A DNA stretch of 64,000 nucleotides. It comes from Anthonomus grandis grandis. Its lineage: Eukaryota; Arthropoda; Insecta; Coleoptera; Curculionidae. The notes beneath the pieces are model-generated. The model was not told the DNA's origin. It did no database searches and saw only the letters and a list, made by a program, of their open reading frames with translations. Within the stretch, counting starts at the first letter, position 1. The number at the start of each line of letters is the position of its first letter. The stretch covers positions 4,030,001 to 4,094,000 of the forward strand of contig NC_065553.1 in NCBI RefSeq assembly GCF_022605725.1. The letters are read 5' to 3'. Positions 9,985-21,589 of the stretch are shown in pieces. Position numbers and translations under genes: made by a program.

Positions 9985-12130
9985 ATTACACTCTTAAAAA
10001 TAGGTGAATAAAAATTCAACAATTGTATAGATTTTACAAATTATTTGATTCTGAAAACTGTACCATTTTGTGTAGAATTTCTCTATGCTATTGTGTTTAA
10101 ACAACTGTGGTTCTATAATCCACAAATTGTGTATCAATTTGATTTATTTTATTGTATGTATAGTACACTATTTGTGTACTTAAATTCGACAATATTTTAT
10201 ATTTATTTAATATAATTGTTCAGTAAAAAAGCACAATTTGTGCATTTTAAATACACACGTTAGTGTAGTTTGTTTTAACAATATATTTTATTTTCTTTCA
10301 TTTCAACTATTAAATTTTATTACAAATTGTGTATAATAATACTATATATTGTTTTATAAATTTAAATATAGTGTAGGTTACTTATTTTAGGTTTGTATAT
10401 CAAATTAACATAAGAACTGGAGTTTTTTATTACAATGTTTTGTATTTATATTCATAAAAATTTAAAATACATTTTAGAGAATTTCGTCATAAATCTGTGT
10501 AATAATAAATTCTAGTGCGCCTGGGAAAAACAGGATAAAAAAAAGCTGTTTTTTTATTTTAACAATTTATTTAATTGTATGAAATATTTTCGAAAATTCC
10601 ACCATTAATACATTAAAGCAATGTATTAAATCTTTTCTTCAATCGTTTCAAACCTAAGTTTTTTCCATAGATATTTTACACTGTCTCCTTTATAGCTCCA
10701 TGTAAGTTTAGGGGATCTTGGTGGACACGATATTTCTACAGGAGCCTTCCTTCCTATCCAATAAAAAAAATCTTAATTATTTGTTTTAATATTAATAGCC
10801 TAGGTAATTTTTAGGAAATTTTTAAAATTTAATTTTAAAAGGTTTTTAGTTTGTTGATAATAGTTTAGTTACCATAGAGAGTGTGAGAGCTAGTGGCTGC
10901 CCACAGTGAGTAGGTATATGTAGGTATAGGTGTTCAAATTTCCTTACAATACTACTACAGGACTTGAAAAGGACGGTACAGGACTGTCAGACAGTGCTAT
11001 GATTAAGTAGATACCATTTTGTAATACAAATTGAAATACAAATGCAATAAAGGTTACAAATTTAACCGACCTCTACATTAAAATTGGATATTCTATAAGT
11101 AAAGTTATCAGTTATCACTGAACAGTTAAACTAAATAGGTACCAGCTACCTGTCTAAACATCAAAATATCCAGTAAATTCCAAAGTATACAATAAATGCA
11201 AAAAAAAATATGGTGCTTACCTAATTACCTACCTACAAACTGCTCCTGGAGTTGGTCCAATAAACCCCACTCCTTAAGTTTATCTTCAACGAATATATTC
11301 ATTTTTTTTCTTATGCAATTTTAACACTTAACAAAACGAAAAAACCTTAAAACAAATTAATGCGGGCCGATTGATCGAAGGACTGAAAAATGAACAGTTG
11401 AACACCTGTGGCACTGGGAATTATAGCAATGCTGCCATCAAATGTATCTTAAAGATTACACCGCCAATTAAAAAAGTTACGTTTCCTTTTTCCCTACGCG
11501 TGTTATTATCACGATATTATTTAAATAAATAAAATTAGAACTTATGATGATTGAGCTTATTTTTAAATATCCTATTAAATTATTTTCAATTAACAACGTT
11601 AAATCGACTGCAAATTTTGATGCATATCTTTACAACTGTTTAATATTGAATCTGGCAACATTGACGCTAACAACAAAGTTCTAGCGGCAAAGGCAAGGGC
11701 GTCGGGCGCGTCCTCCTTTATACACAATTGTGTATTATAACTACACAATACATAGTTTAAAATTCTATAATTGTGAAGGGCTATTAGCAAGAATCTTTTT
11801 TATTCTACACAATTGTGAATAAAATCAAAACAAGCCAGAATAAAAAAATAATTAAAAATTGTAGTAAAAATATACTTGGTTATTAGATTTTTTACCAAAC
11901 TGCATTGGATTAAAAAAAAAATGTGGAATATTTATACACATTATCTTAATAATTAATATCCACTTATATTGTATTAATTTAATATGTAATAATTGTATGA
12001 AATATACACATTAAAACATAAACAAAATGCCTGAGAATTTTTATACAGGACTGTGAGATATTATCTAACAATTGTGTATTAAAATTAAACATTTTTTTTT
12101 ACACAACAAAATGTGAAAAAATCCATCGGG
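9985..12130. mobile_element. Unclassified element with palindromic sub-terminal arrays
   Basis: Two blocks, about 9985-10400 and 11715-12130, are dense in near-palindromic words of the type ACACAATTGTGTA, ACAAATTGTGTA, CACAATTTGTG and CAACAATTGTAT. Examples lie near 10010, 10122, 10160, 10220, 10322, 11718, 11803 and 12070. The space between holds a plausible two-exon minus-strand gene. Arrays of a short palindrome at both sides of a gene are typical of sub-terminal transposase-binding repeats. I could not fix exact ends or a target duplication. Confidence 0.45.
10626..11302 (-). CDS. Possible spliced 65-aa minus-strand gene in the palindrome-flanked element
   Basis: Exon 1 is 11302-11233: ATG, MNIFVEDKLKEWGLLDQLQE, QFV plus one base, then donor GTAGGT. 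Exon 2 is 10753-10626. It is preceded by a T-rich tract and TAG acceptor, starts with two bases completing a glycine codon, reads RKAPVEISCPPRSPKLTWSY, and ends FETIEEKI then TAA. The phases match across a 479-nt intron. The first exon resembles the first helices of SAM-like domains seen at the start of some insect transposon proteins (weak). Extra exons may have been lost by internal deletion. No family is assigned. Confidence 0.35.
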
Positions 12131-12852
12131 ATATTTCTGTGTGTATTTTGTTGCATATCCAACTCCATACTGCGTGACATCTGAAAAGAAAATAAAACAA
12201 ATAAAGTGACAATAAAATCAACAAAACCCATCATTTTAAATTTTAAGTTGTAAAGAAGCATAAATTGTATTTTCACCGAAAACCATGCGCAGGGTAAATC
12301 GAGTACTGAACAGGGCCTTTATCTTTGACTTTCCTTGTATTTTTGGAAACAGTCAATCAGTCAAAAGAAAAATTACAAACCTACAAGGTACCTCTTTTCC
12401 TTTAATATATTTTTTATTAGTTCAAAAACAAATTAGAGAAAGCGAGTTATGTTGCATGTTTGTTGTAATAGCCGTGTAGACTATTTATGAAGATATAATT
12501 TAATGGAAATGTAACAAGTCAAAAACAAACTTTATTAAATTATGCCAGTGAAAACCATCAAGAAAGATGATTTACGCTTAAATCAGAAAATAATCACAGC
12601 GCCTTCCAACGTGCACTTGTCACACGCACCAGAACAATGGCGGTACTGTAGTTACTGTACACAGAACACAAAAATATAGAGAAGTGGTGGTTGCATACAA
12701 ACTGATAGAAAAGCTAACTTGAAAGTTTGACGTGCCTAATTGGACCAATCAAAATGGTAGAAAGGCGTGGCCAAATTAATGCGGGAAATCAAATTTCCTT
12801 TCATCTGACAATCATCATTTAATGGTAATATCTATAACAAACGCCTAATCAA
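12131..12852. other. Unassigned region
   Basis: No recognisable gene. An AATTAATGCGGG word near 12773 also occurs near 11358. A somewhat GC-richer stretch lies at 12600-12790. The short open frames here have no domain likeness. Confidence 0.3.
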
Positions 12853-13229
12853 AAAGGAAAAAGTTATTTAGAATGCAAAATTATGCCCGAATACCGAATT
12901 TCATAACCATAGGCCTACTTTGATTTTTACGTTTAAATTATTTATTAATTATTTATTCTCCCTTTTTTAAGAGTTTAAACAAAAATAAATATTAATAGTG
13001 AAAATTATTGCCCTTGGACTAATTCTGTTTACGATCGGTACAAATTTTTTGCTCGTGGAATGCATGCCCCTTATTATATTGGGTTCTTTTTTGCTGCATT
13101 TACGAGTTTTTGTCGAACTTTTTAACATATAAACATTCTTAATTAAATGAGGTAGCTGAATTGTCACTGTTAAAGTTATGTACAAAAAACGTACTTATAT
13201 CATTTTATTGTAAAGTTATCGGCGGTGCT

Positions 13230-13900
13230 GAACATAAGCAAATCTGAATTACAAAGAACTTTTAGCATTATCATGCCAACAATATTAAAGCATTCAAACC
13301 AAGGTACTTTACTACAAAACAAGCATACTTTAGAAGAGGGGGATGAAGCGCGCCGTTTATTATTCCCTACTTGGTTAGGCGATAAAATTTTAGGGATTTT
13401 CATAAAGAAATAATATTCTCGGACGAATCTATTTTCACGACAAACGGTGTAATTTCATCCCGAAATTGTCGATTTTGGTCCAATGAAACGCCAAAATTTG
13501 TAATCCATGGCAAGTGGCAATATTTTCAACGCTGGTTACCATTTAGGTATTATTGGACCATACTTTATTGAAGGATCGCTTAATCAAGAAACGTATTTTC
13601 AAATTTTGGAATGATTTTTTGAAGAATACTTAGAACCGTTACCAGTTGATCAAAGAATAAATCTTTATTTTCAGCGCACTTCACTATTTGAGTAGCCGAA
13701 TGGTTGAATATAACTTGTCCGAATCAGTGAATTGGAAGACGCAACCCAATTGAGTGGCCGCCAAGGTCACCTGATTTAATCATTTCTGATTCCTATTATG
13801 GGGCGGTTTAAGCAAATTGTTTATTCCGAGGCAATGACAAGGAATTAAAACAAAGAAAATAAAAAAAAATAATTAAAACAAAAAATTACTAAAACAAAGA
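13230..13900 (+). pseudogene. Decayed DD41D transposase of the outer element
   Basis: The clearest part begins near 13395: DFHKEIIFSDESIFTTNGVI, then SSRNCRFWSNETPKFVI. These are the first-aspartate block and its neighbour, strongly like the copies at 8.6, 15.8 and 61.2 kb. Later pieces (IGRRNPIEWPPRSPDL near 13730-13780 and YYGAV near 13795) show the third block in another frame. The second aspartate region is damaged. Several stops and frameshifts are present. Confidence 0.72.
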
Positions 13901-14819
13901 ATTAGAGACGCTTATAATTCAATTTCCATTTGAAGAAATTAAAAATTCTTTTTAAATGTTTAGGAAAGATATTGAAAAATGTTGACATTGAATAAATTTA
14001 ATATAAGTAAATAAAATGAAATTTTGTCGTTAAATTAGACGTACTATGTACCGGGTGGCCAACTAAGAATGGACGTCGGCGATATCTCAGGCCCTAATAG
14101 TCGTAGCACCTTGAAAAAAAAATTTTGTAATAAAAGTGGCCAAAAAAAAATGCTGGAAATTATTTTGAAGTTCATTGGTCAACCGCTAGAGGGCGCGACA
14201 GCTTCTTTAAATTTTAAAATTGCATTTTTGCCAAAAAACCTCCAATAACGTACACCTCAAAATATTATATTAATATTCTAGGAAGATTTCCTCACAAAAA
14301 AGTTTCTACAAAAATTTCTGTCAGTTGTCAAATAAAGTGGTGGGGGGCGTTTTTAGCTTGAATAAAGAAAACAGCTGAAAATCAGCTATGATTGGACCGA
14401 TTTTTTTTAAACATATTTTTTTTTATGTCTATTGTTGGCTTATTTTTTCAACCAAAAAAAAATTTCCAATTACTTTTCCTAAAATCCGCTAGAGGGCGTT
14501 GACTTGTGACTAACCCTTTCTGTCGGATTATTTCAAAAAACTCAAATGCAACTATATATATTTTTTTACGTCATTAAAAGCGGGGAAGAAAACCAAAGAA
14601 ACTGGTGAAAACGGCACTTCGATATCATTTCTTAAACAAAAGTTATAAAAAAAAAGTGTCCATTCGAAAATAAAAATGACAAAAATGGCGATAAACTCCT
14701 ATTTGCTTAGACAAACTGAATAAACTCCTTTTATATAAGTATTTTTTTAAACAAACAAACTCATGGTACTCTTTTAGAAAATCCGACATACAGGATTGAT
14801 CGTTATACGTTTATTTATA

Positions 14820-16745
14820 CAGGGTGTTAACTAAACCAAGTTGACCAAATGGGCCTATTTTGGGAAAACTGTGCATAGGAAAGTTGAGTCAGTAGGCTAT
14901 GGAAACAAAGGTGGCAGGTAACCATGGAGGCAAAATATGTAAATATTTCAGTTAAATGTCATTTTAGCGTCTCTTCTTGCGATTGTTAAAGCGTTTTTAA
15001 GTCCCGCTAATAACATCCAATAGTTTTCTTGTTAGTTCGCCATCTTGTGAACTTTGTTTTTCCAGTTTTCCGTGTTGTTCTAGTTTTTCGTGTTGTGCCA
15101 GTTGTTCGTATTGTTCCAGTTTTTCCTGTTTTGTTCCAGTTTTTTGTGTTTTGTTCAAGTTTTTTGTTCCTTAACTTTTTATCTCTGTTTTTCGTATTGC
15201 TTTGTTTAACAATGCTTTACACAAACGAAGAGGCGTTTGACATAATAGGTACTTATTTTTAATGTATGAGAAATGCCACAGTTGCTGCAAGGGTGTATGC
15301 GCATCAGTATCCTGATAGACGCCATCCTACTGCAAAAGTTTTTCTTCGGATCATACATCGTTTGCGAACGACTGGAAACGTTCGGCTGCCCGTGTTTCGG
15401 AGATAACGCAGGGGACGCACCGAAGACAACATAATAAATGTTTTAGCCTACGTCGAGTTTAATCCTCACTTAAGTACTAGAACAATAGCGCACGACCTGG
15501 GAGTAAATCGAACTACTGTTCAGAATATTCTTAAGGAGTACAGGTAAGCGATCTTTTGGATATTAATCTTCACTATACGCGATGAGACTTAATTTTCCTA
15601 AGGAGAGTTCATTTTTGATGATGATGCTTTAAATGTAAAATTAATTAATTTTTACACGAAAAGCACCAGATTGGTCTATTCTGTTGAATCAGCAGTCATC
15701 ATCTTGTTCCAGGTTTCATCCATATCATTTAGTCCTGCATCAAGAATTAAGTGCACAAGATTTTGACCGAAGGCTAGACCATTGTCACTGGCTTTTGGGT
15801 ACGATTGTAGAGGATCCTCAGGTGCTTTCAAACATATTGTGGACAGATGAGGCTACATTTTACAGCAATGGAGGCGTGAATCTCCACAATATTCATTACT
15901 GGTCACCAACGAATCCGCACTGTATGCGAGAAGTCCAGCATCAAGGCCGTTGGTCTTTAAATTGTTGGGCAGGAATATTAGGAGGTCGAATTATCGGCCA
16001 ACAACGCACTAAATGGTGCAAATTATTTGCAGTTTTTAAGGGAGGAATTGCCAATTTTATTAGAGGATGTGCCACTTGAAATTCGCCAACGAGTGATGTT
16101 CCAGCACGGTGGCTGTCCAGCACATTTCGCCCGAAATGTTCGGGAGTTTTTAGATGCTACCTACCCTGGTAGATGGATAGGACGGGGCGGTACCTTTCCA
16201 TGGCCGGCTAGATCACCAGACCTAACGTGCCTGGATTTTTATTTATGGGGTCGAGTTAAAGAAATTGTTTTTGCAACAAGACCTACGACGCGACAAAATA
16301 TGATTGGCCGGATTAGGGATTGCATGCAGACTCTCTCATTTGCTGAGGTAGAGACCGCAGCTTTGTCTACCGAACAAAAGATGTTTCAGTGCATAGAAAA
16401 TGATGGAATGCATTTTGAACATTTGGGGAGGCACTAAATAAATTATGTGCATAACATATTGTTTATTGTACCACCTAAGATTTCTTAAAATTGTATGTAG
16501 AATTTAAATATCAAATAACATATTATAGAGTGTTCTATTTAAAATAAGCAAGTTTTCATCTACATCCAGTACCATCAAAATTGTTACAAGTGTCAAATTA
16601 TTTTATTGTTGTATCTTTAATTAACTTTTCTATGGTATGGTATGGTGCCAAATTTTCAAAACTTTCCTATAGAACAACTATAAACTGTATGCACAGTTTT
16701 CCCAAAATAGGCCAATTTGGCCAACTTTATTTAGTTAACACCCTG
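14820..16745 (+). mobile_element. Inner DD41D mariner element with TA target duplication
   Basis: The ends are CAGGGTGTTAACTAAA at 14820 and its inverse TTTAGTTAACACCCTG ending at 16745. About 58 bp of imperfect terminal inverted repeat includes CCTATTTTGGGAAAACTGTG. TA lies at 14818-14819 and 16746-16747. The element is 1926 bp and sits exactly in the centre of the palindrome. A T/G-rich degenerate minisatellite (15040-15180) precedes the transposase start. Confidence 0.92.
15212..16437 (+). pseudogene. DD41D mariner transposase with an intron (broken)
   Basis: The likely start ATG is 15212 (MLYTNEEAFDIIG). A frameshift near 15255 leads to RNATVAARVYAHQYPDRRHP and a helix-turn-helix part ending VNRTTVQNILKEY. 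There a GTAAGC..TTGTTCCAG intron (15544-15712) joins in phase to RFHPYHLVLHQEL. The catalytic core has WTDEATFYSNGGVN (first D), then a frameshift near 16005, then FQHGGCPAHFARNVREF, where the second D has become G, and LDFYLWGRVKE with the third D. The spacing between the second and third positions is 41 residues. The mutation, frameshifts and length say inactive. Confidence 0.85.
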
Positions 16746-17722
16746 TAATAAATAAACGTATAACGATCAATTCTATATCTCGGATTTTCTAAAACACTAC
16801 TGAGTTTGTTTCTTTTTAAAAATACTTAGTTAATACGAGTTTATTCAGCTTGTGTAAGCAAATAGTAATTTATGGGCATTTTTATCACTTTTATTTTCGA
16901 ATGGACACTATTTTGTTAATAAGTTTAGTTTAACAAGTGATATCGAAGTGCCGTTTTCACCAGTTTCTTTGGTTTTCTTCCCCGCTTTTAATGACGTAAA
17001 AAAATATATATAGTTGCATTTGAGTTTTTTGAAATAATCCGTCAGAAAGGGTTAGTCACAAGTCAACGCCCTCTAGCGGATTTTAGGAAAAGTAATTTGA
17101 ATTTTTTTTTTGGTTGAAAAAATAAGGCAACAATAGACTTAAAAAAAAATATGTTTAAAAAAAATCGGTCCAGTCACAGCTGATTTTCAGCTGTTTTCTT
17201 TATTCAAGCTAAAAACGCCCCCCACCACTTTATTTGACAACTGACAGAAATTTTTGTAGAAACTTTTTTGTGAGGAAATCTTCCTAGAATATTAATATAA
17301 TATTTTGAGGTGTACGTTATTGGAGGTTTTTTGGCAAAAATGCAATTTTAAGATTTAAAGAAGCTGTCGCGCCCTCTAGCGGTTGACCAATGAACTTCAA
17401 AATAATTTCCAGCATTTTTTTTTGGCCACTTTTGTCACAAATTTTTTTTTTTCAAGGCGCTACGACTATTAGGGCCTGAGATATCGCCGACGTCCATTCT
17501 TAGTTGGCCACCCGGTACATTTTATTACAAACATATTTTTGAAGATGGTTTGTAACTCTTAGATTAGTGATTTAACTATTAGATAAATAAATTAGTTAGT
17601 TTTTCTCTAATAATTAAATATGAATAAAAAAATTAATTGGTACACAAAATCAAAGTAGGCCTATGGTTATGAAATTTTGTACTCGGGCATAATTTTGCAT
17701 TCTAAACAACTTTTTCTTATAA

Positions 17723-18371
17723 ACTTGCTTAAAAATACCTCTTTACCTACTCATAAAATTTTAAAAATGCTCGTAACAAGGCATGCTTGATTTAAATAAA
17801 AAAAATAAAAATATGCTAAATTTTATTTTTTAATCAAGCAGGGCTGGATGCCAAACAGTCAAATTTCAACTACAAAATTTTTTGTCAATTTTACGTATAA
17901 ATTCGCTCATCCTGGGACACACTGTACATACTCTTACATCAAGGAAATTGTCAGGAAAATTTTAATCAATTTTTAATTGTTGAATAGAAAATGAGAGGGC
18001 AGACATTTTGCAATATGTATTTGATCTTATTAAAGACTAAAGATTAACACTACAAAAACATAATAGTAATAAATGAAATCAGCTTTTCTTACCAGAAACC
18101 TGGAATTGCTTGCTGCAAGTCAATTAAAAAATTTCTCCCAATATTGAAAAAGAACTTTTTAGAAAAGAAGTCATAAATTTAAAATAACATCCTTAAAACA
18201 AATAGCAAACTTAACCCACGTTTACATTCATTGAAAAGAAAAACAAACTTAAATGGTATGACAATGACAAATGATGTTCTATCAGTCAATGTTAACAACT
18301 GTCTGTCAGCTCCCTGTCAATTTTGCCAAGGAAGATGCCCGACATACGATTCCGATTTTTACCATATAGTT
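17723..18371. other. Unassigned region
   Basis: AT-rich, no gene recognised. An open + frame at 18231-18413 of 60 codons has several cysteines (C..PCQFCQGRC), but it runs into the inverted repeat of the next element and has no other support. Confidence 0.3.
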
Positions 18372-19679
18372 CAGTTCAGAGATCTATTAGAATCTTTGAT
18401 GTGCCGCGAATAGTCCGTGTGCCGGTGTTGCTTGTATTGTCACATGACATGCATGTTTAAATCGCAAAATTTTATGTGGAAAGAGTCATAAAGTAATATT
18501 CTAAGCGATATTTAATCATTTTATTAAATAAATAAATATTTTAAGCATTTTTTAAAGAATTTATACATTTGATTCATAAAATTTGACTACATGCGCTCAC
18601 GTATTATTTTGTTAGACCTCTGACCTTTGTTAGACCCAGTCACAGCCACTCAAGCGTGAAAAGTTGCACAGGTCCGGCCTTAAAATGTATTTAAAACTTT
18701 ATTATTCGGGATTTTTGGGTTAAGTTTTATTAAGTTAGAAATTCAGGATAGTTGATAGCAAGATAATATTTAATTTAAATGTAAGATTTAAGTACGTAAA
18801 ATGAGTAATCAAAAATTTTAATTTAATAAGTTTAGTTTTTAGCGCCACCAGTGGGGTGTTTATAACAAGTGATGAGAGAATAGGTGGTACAAATTACTTA
18901 GGCCCATTTATTCTGTGGATTAAGGCATTAGATAATTTACTTTTTGACACAAACGTGTAACATGTTTTGGTTTGTCTTCAAATTTTATAAATTTCCTTTT
19001 TTTGGCTATTGAGATTTATTTTTACTTGGTGGTGATTATTAATGAGGATTTTGGCTGCCATATTCAATATCCTTTATTATTGCTTTTTTTAATTAATACA
19101 TATTATGATATATTATTATAATAATATACTCATAAAAACCCCCCATCTCTATATTTAGTACCAACTTCTTTTGATAAAAAGTAATCATGTAGTCAAAAAA
19201 GTGGAAGTATATTTTTTAAAATAAACTTTTACATTAAAAATCATTTAGCTGTCTATATTTTATGCGTTTAAAATCACAAGTTTTACTTATAAAAAAACAC
19301 ACTTTACACTCTGAATATTAATTTGTTTGCCTCATATTTAGTTATTCATATTAGGAGAGATTAGATAAATATTTACAAAAATAATTGCTTATACCAAAAA
19401 CTAAAAATCTTATACAAAACACTACATTTTAAGTATACTGGATCCTAAAACTACAGTGAGGATACTATAAATATATATTATAAATACTTTTATAAATTTA
19501 ACCACATTTTTTTTTAATCTGGCCCAAAAAGTTAATACAATTTTCTAAATTCTGTTTTTTGCCATTGTTCTTTAGCAGTTTCTTCCATTAAGGAAGGAAA
19601 TAGTTTCTCTGTTGCCGCCATGGATTCCAACTTCATCTCGCACATCAGCATATGAATACTAAAGCATTACATTATATAT

Positions 19680-19955
19680 ACTTTATTGTGTCGCTGAAGG
19701 ACAAAAAGGGGCAGTAAACTGAAAAAAACAAAATTTTAGACTCGTTTTATTATTAAAAACTGTGTTTTTTTTAACATAGCAAAAAAGGGTTTTTCCCAGA
19801 GAATGGTGGAAGAAGCAGTCTTTATTGTGTCACTGAAGGACAAACAGGGGCAGTAAGCTGTAAAAAACAAAATTTTAAACTTGTTTAATTAATAAAAATA
19901 TGGTTTTCTTACTATGGCAAAAAAGGAACTTTTTACCAGAGAATGGAAATCATAC
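19680..19955. repeat. Two-copy tandem duplication, about 140 bp
   Basis: The block containing TTATTGTGTCGCTGAAGGAC, GGGGCAGTAA, ACAAAATTTTA and CCCAGAGAATGG appears at 19682-19810 and again at 19818-19950 with mismatches. It lies inside the 18.4-21.2 kb element. Confidence 0.7.
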
Positions 19956-20137
19956 ATCAATCATAAATACCATGTTTCAGCTAAATAATATATGGACCTT
20001 TCTTCCTCCCAAAATTTTTTAATTTTCCTCAAATATTCTATACACCACTTCTATACACACCAATTTGGCAAAATCTGTGTCAAGTCCCTTTCATTATCCT
20101 GCATCTTTCCTTTTTATTCTGCCTTTCATCGTTTTTT

Positions 20138-20510
20138 TTACAGGCATATTGTATTATAGGGAACCCCTGTTAAAAACGCTGTTTTTTGCAAAGCACTACA
20201 ATCAATTGTGAACTGAGGATCATTCCTTAGATTGTTATAGATATTTAGATAAATTTGTTTGGCGTCTGTACTTAAACAATTACGTTTTAAAACTGCTTGA
20301 TTTTCCTCTGTAGCTTCTTTTTGCTTCCTCAACACTAGAAAATGAACTACCAGAACTATGTAAGTCTAAATCACTGTCCAGATCACTCTTATTGTTTTCA
20401 TCACAAATGTTATTGTCTTTCTTGTACACCCACGGTCTCCATAAGCCCACACAAACACTGTTCTCTTCATTTGTCAAATTTTCCTGCCTATTTTCCCAGG
20501 GTCGAAACAT
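20138..20510 (-). pseudogene. Helix-turn-helix-like transposon protein relic
   Basis: Minus-strand frames give MFRPWENRQENLTNEENSVC, then an acidic/serine tract (SDLDSDLDLHSSGSS). After a frame change near 20330 they give RNCLSTDAKQIYLNIYNNLR followed by LQKTAFLTGVPYNTI. The second part looks like the N-terminal helix-turn-helix of insect DDE transposons (K-R-x-L-S-x-D, then TAxLTGVP). The catalytic part is not seen. The gene may be spliced or broken. The family is a guess; that it belongs to the surrounding element is inferred from position. Confidence 0.4.
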
Positions 20511-21227
20511 TTTAAGGTGTTTAGGTATAATACCAAAACAAATCTACAAACACAAATTTAAAAAAAAACACTTCCTCACAGTAAAAACTGCAAAAAATTT
20601 AGACGAATACAGGCCAAATTCTAAATTCTTTACTTAAACGTTCATAACTTTCATAAACGTGTAAAAAGCATAACCGACAAAACACATCAAATAATAACCT
20701 CACATGACCCCCCTCCCAACTATTAAAGGTGATAGACCCATCCTTAAAGATCTCTTTAAAAACACGTCGAAAGTAATACAAAAACAGCCCAAAAATCTAT
20801 TTGGATACGGCCCCGTAATTCTCAAAATCAATGGGATAGAGAGAGATACACAATCACATGCACAGCCTTTAGTAGGAATCGCCAGAACGCAGGTGTTTTA
20901 TCTTTTTTTAATAGACTGGCTAAAAAGAGGTGACAAGTCTGTGAGTGCTGGAAGTGTTTAAAATATTTTGTAAGATGCTTGGATTTTAGTCCGCGGTCAA
21001 TTTTTTGATATTATTTTCTTTTTAAAAATTGACATTTTCGAAAGAAAAATAAAAAATAGTATAAAACATGGGGTTTTACGTATATTTAAAATGATTTCAT
21101 AGATAGACAATATAAAATTTTGCCATTTAAACATGTATATCATGCGACAATAAATATGACATTGGTGCACGGACTAGTTAGTGCGGCATCTGCCACACAT
21201 CAAAGATTCTAATAGATCTCTGAACTG

Positions 21228-21589
21228 GACTTTACAAGCTTCATACATGTGGTACTGAAGATGACATTTTCGGTTTTAAAATTGTTATTGTGGTGTTATC
21301 ACAATAGGCGGTATCACAACGGACATTTTCTTTTGTACTTTAGATGTGGCGGTATTTCTAGTAATTCTAGTCGATGCAGAATGACCTCTACATTTAAATA
21401 CTCGAATAAGTCAAAATTGGCCAAAAGGGGAGTTAGCAGGTTAACACTCTTAACCGAAGATATTCTAATGATTATTTAGAGTTGTACTGATCAAAGTATT
21501 TTTTTTTGGGTTCTGTGGCGTGTATATAAAAAATAGTTTTACCTGCATTTCAATAAATAATAATCGGCTTAATTCCATAGGGCGAGCTC
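21228..21589. other. Unassigned sequence
   Basis: A 76-codon + frame (21249-21479) has no domain. Near 21480-21600 the sequence passes from element flank to a GC-richer stretch. Confidence 0.3.

Larger units (their letters stand above)
14047..17519. mobile_element. Giant palindromic fold-back element split by a mariner
   Basis: The left arm 14047-14819 begins TGTACCGGGTGGCCAACTAA. The right arm 16748-17519 is its inverted copy and ends CCACCCGGTACA. Each arm is about 770 bp and they match closely along their whole length, including the GCTAGAGGGCG words. Without the central mariner the arms meet almost directly at TTTATTTATAATAAATAAAC, so the element would be a hairpin-like palindrome of about 1.55 kb with no loop. 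No coding capacity is seen in the arms. The family is unknown; a target duplication is not clear. Confidence 0.85.
12853..17722 (+). mobile_element. Outer DD41D mariner relic with nested insertions
   Basis: About 75 bp at 12853-12930 (AAAGTTATTTAGAATGCAAA, ATTATGCCCGA and CATAGGCCTACTTTGATTTT) recurs inverted at 17645-17722. Between the arms lies a decayed DD41D transposase (13230-13900), then a large palindrome, then the leftover 3' tail of this element. The outermost CAGGGTG-type tips were not found, so the arms may be internal parts of longer ends. The nesting order makes this the oldest of the three layers. Confidence 0.75.
18372..21227 (-). mobile_element. Element with about 0.13 kb terminal inverted repeats
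   Basis: The left end reads CAGTTCAGAGATCTATTAGA, ATCTTTGATGTG, then TAGTCCGTG, CATGTTTAAATCGCAAAATT. The same words occur inverted at 21095-21227. The repeat arms are about 120-140 bp and imperfect. The inside (about 2.6 kb) holds a minus-strand coding relic at 20138-20510 and a 140-bp duplication at 19680-19950. Boundaries may be off by several bases, and I saw no certain target duplication. Confidence 0.7.

Noticed and set aside
15029..15211. Open frame rich in V, F and L before the DD41D transposase
   Set aside because: It is a translated T/G-rich minisatellite (GTTCCAGTTTTTCGTGTT-like units); the real transposase start is the ATG at 15212.
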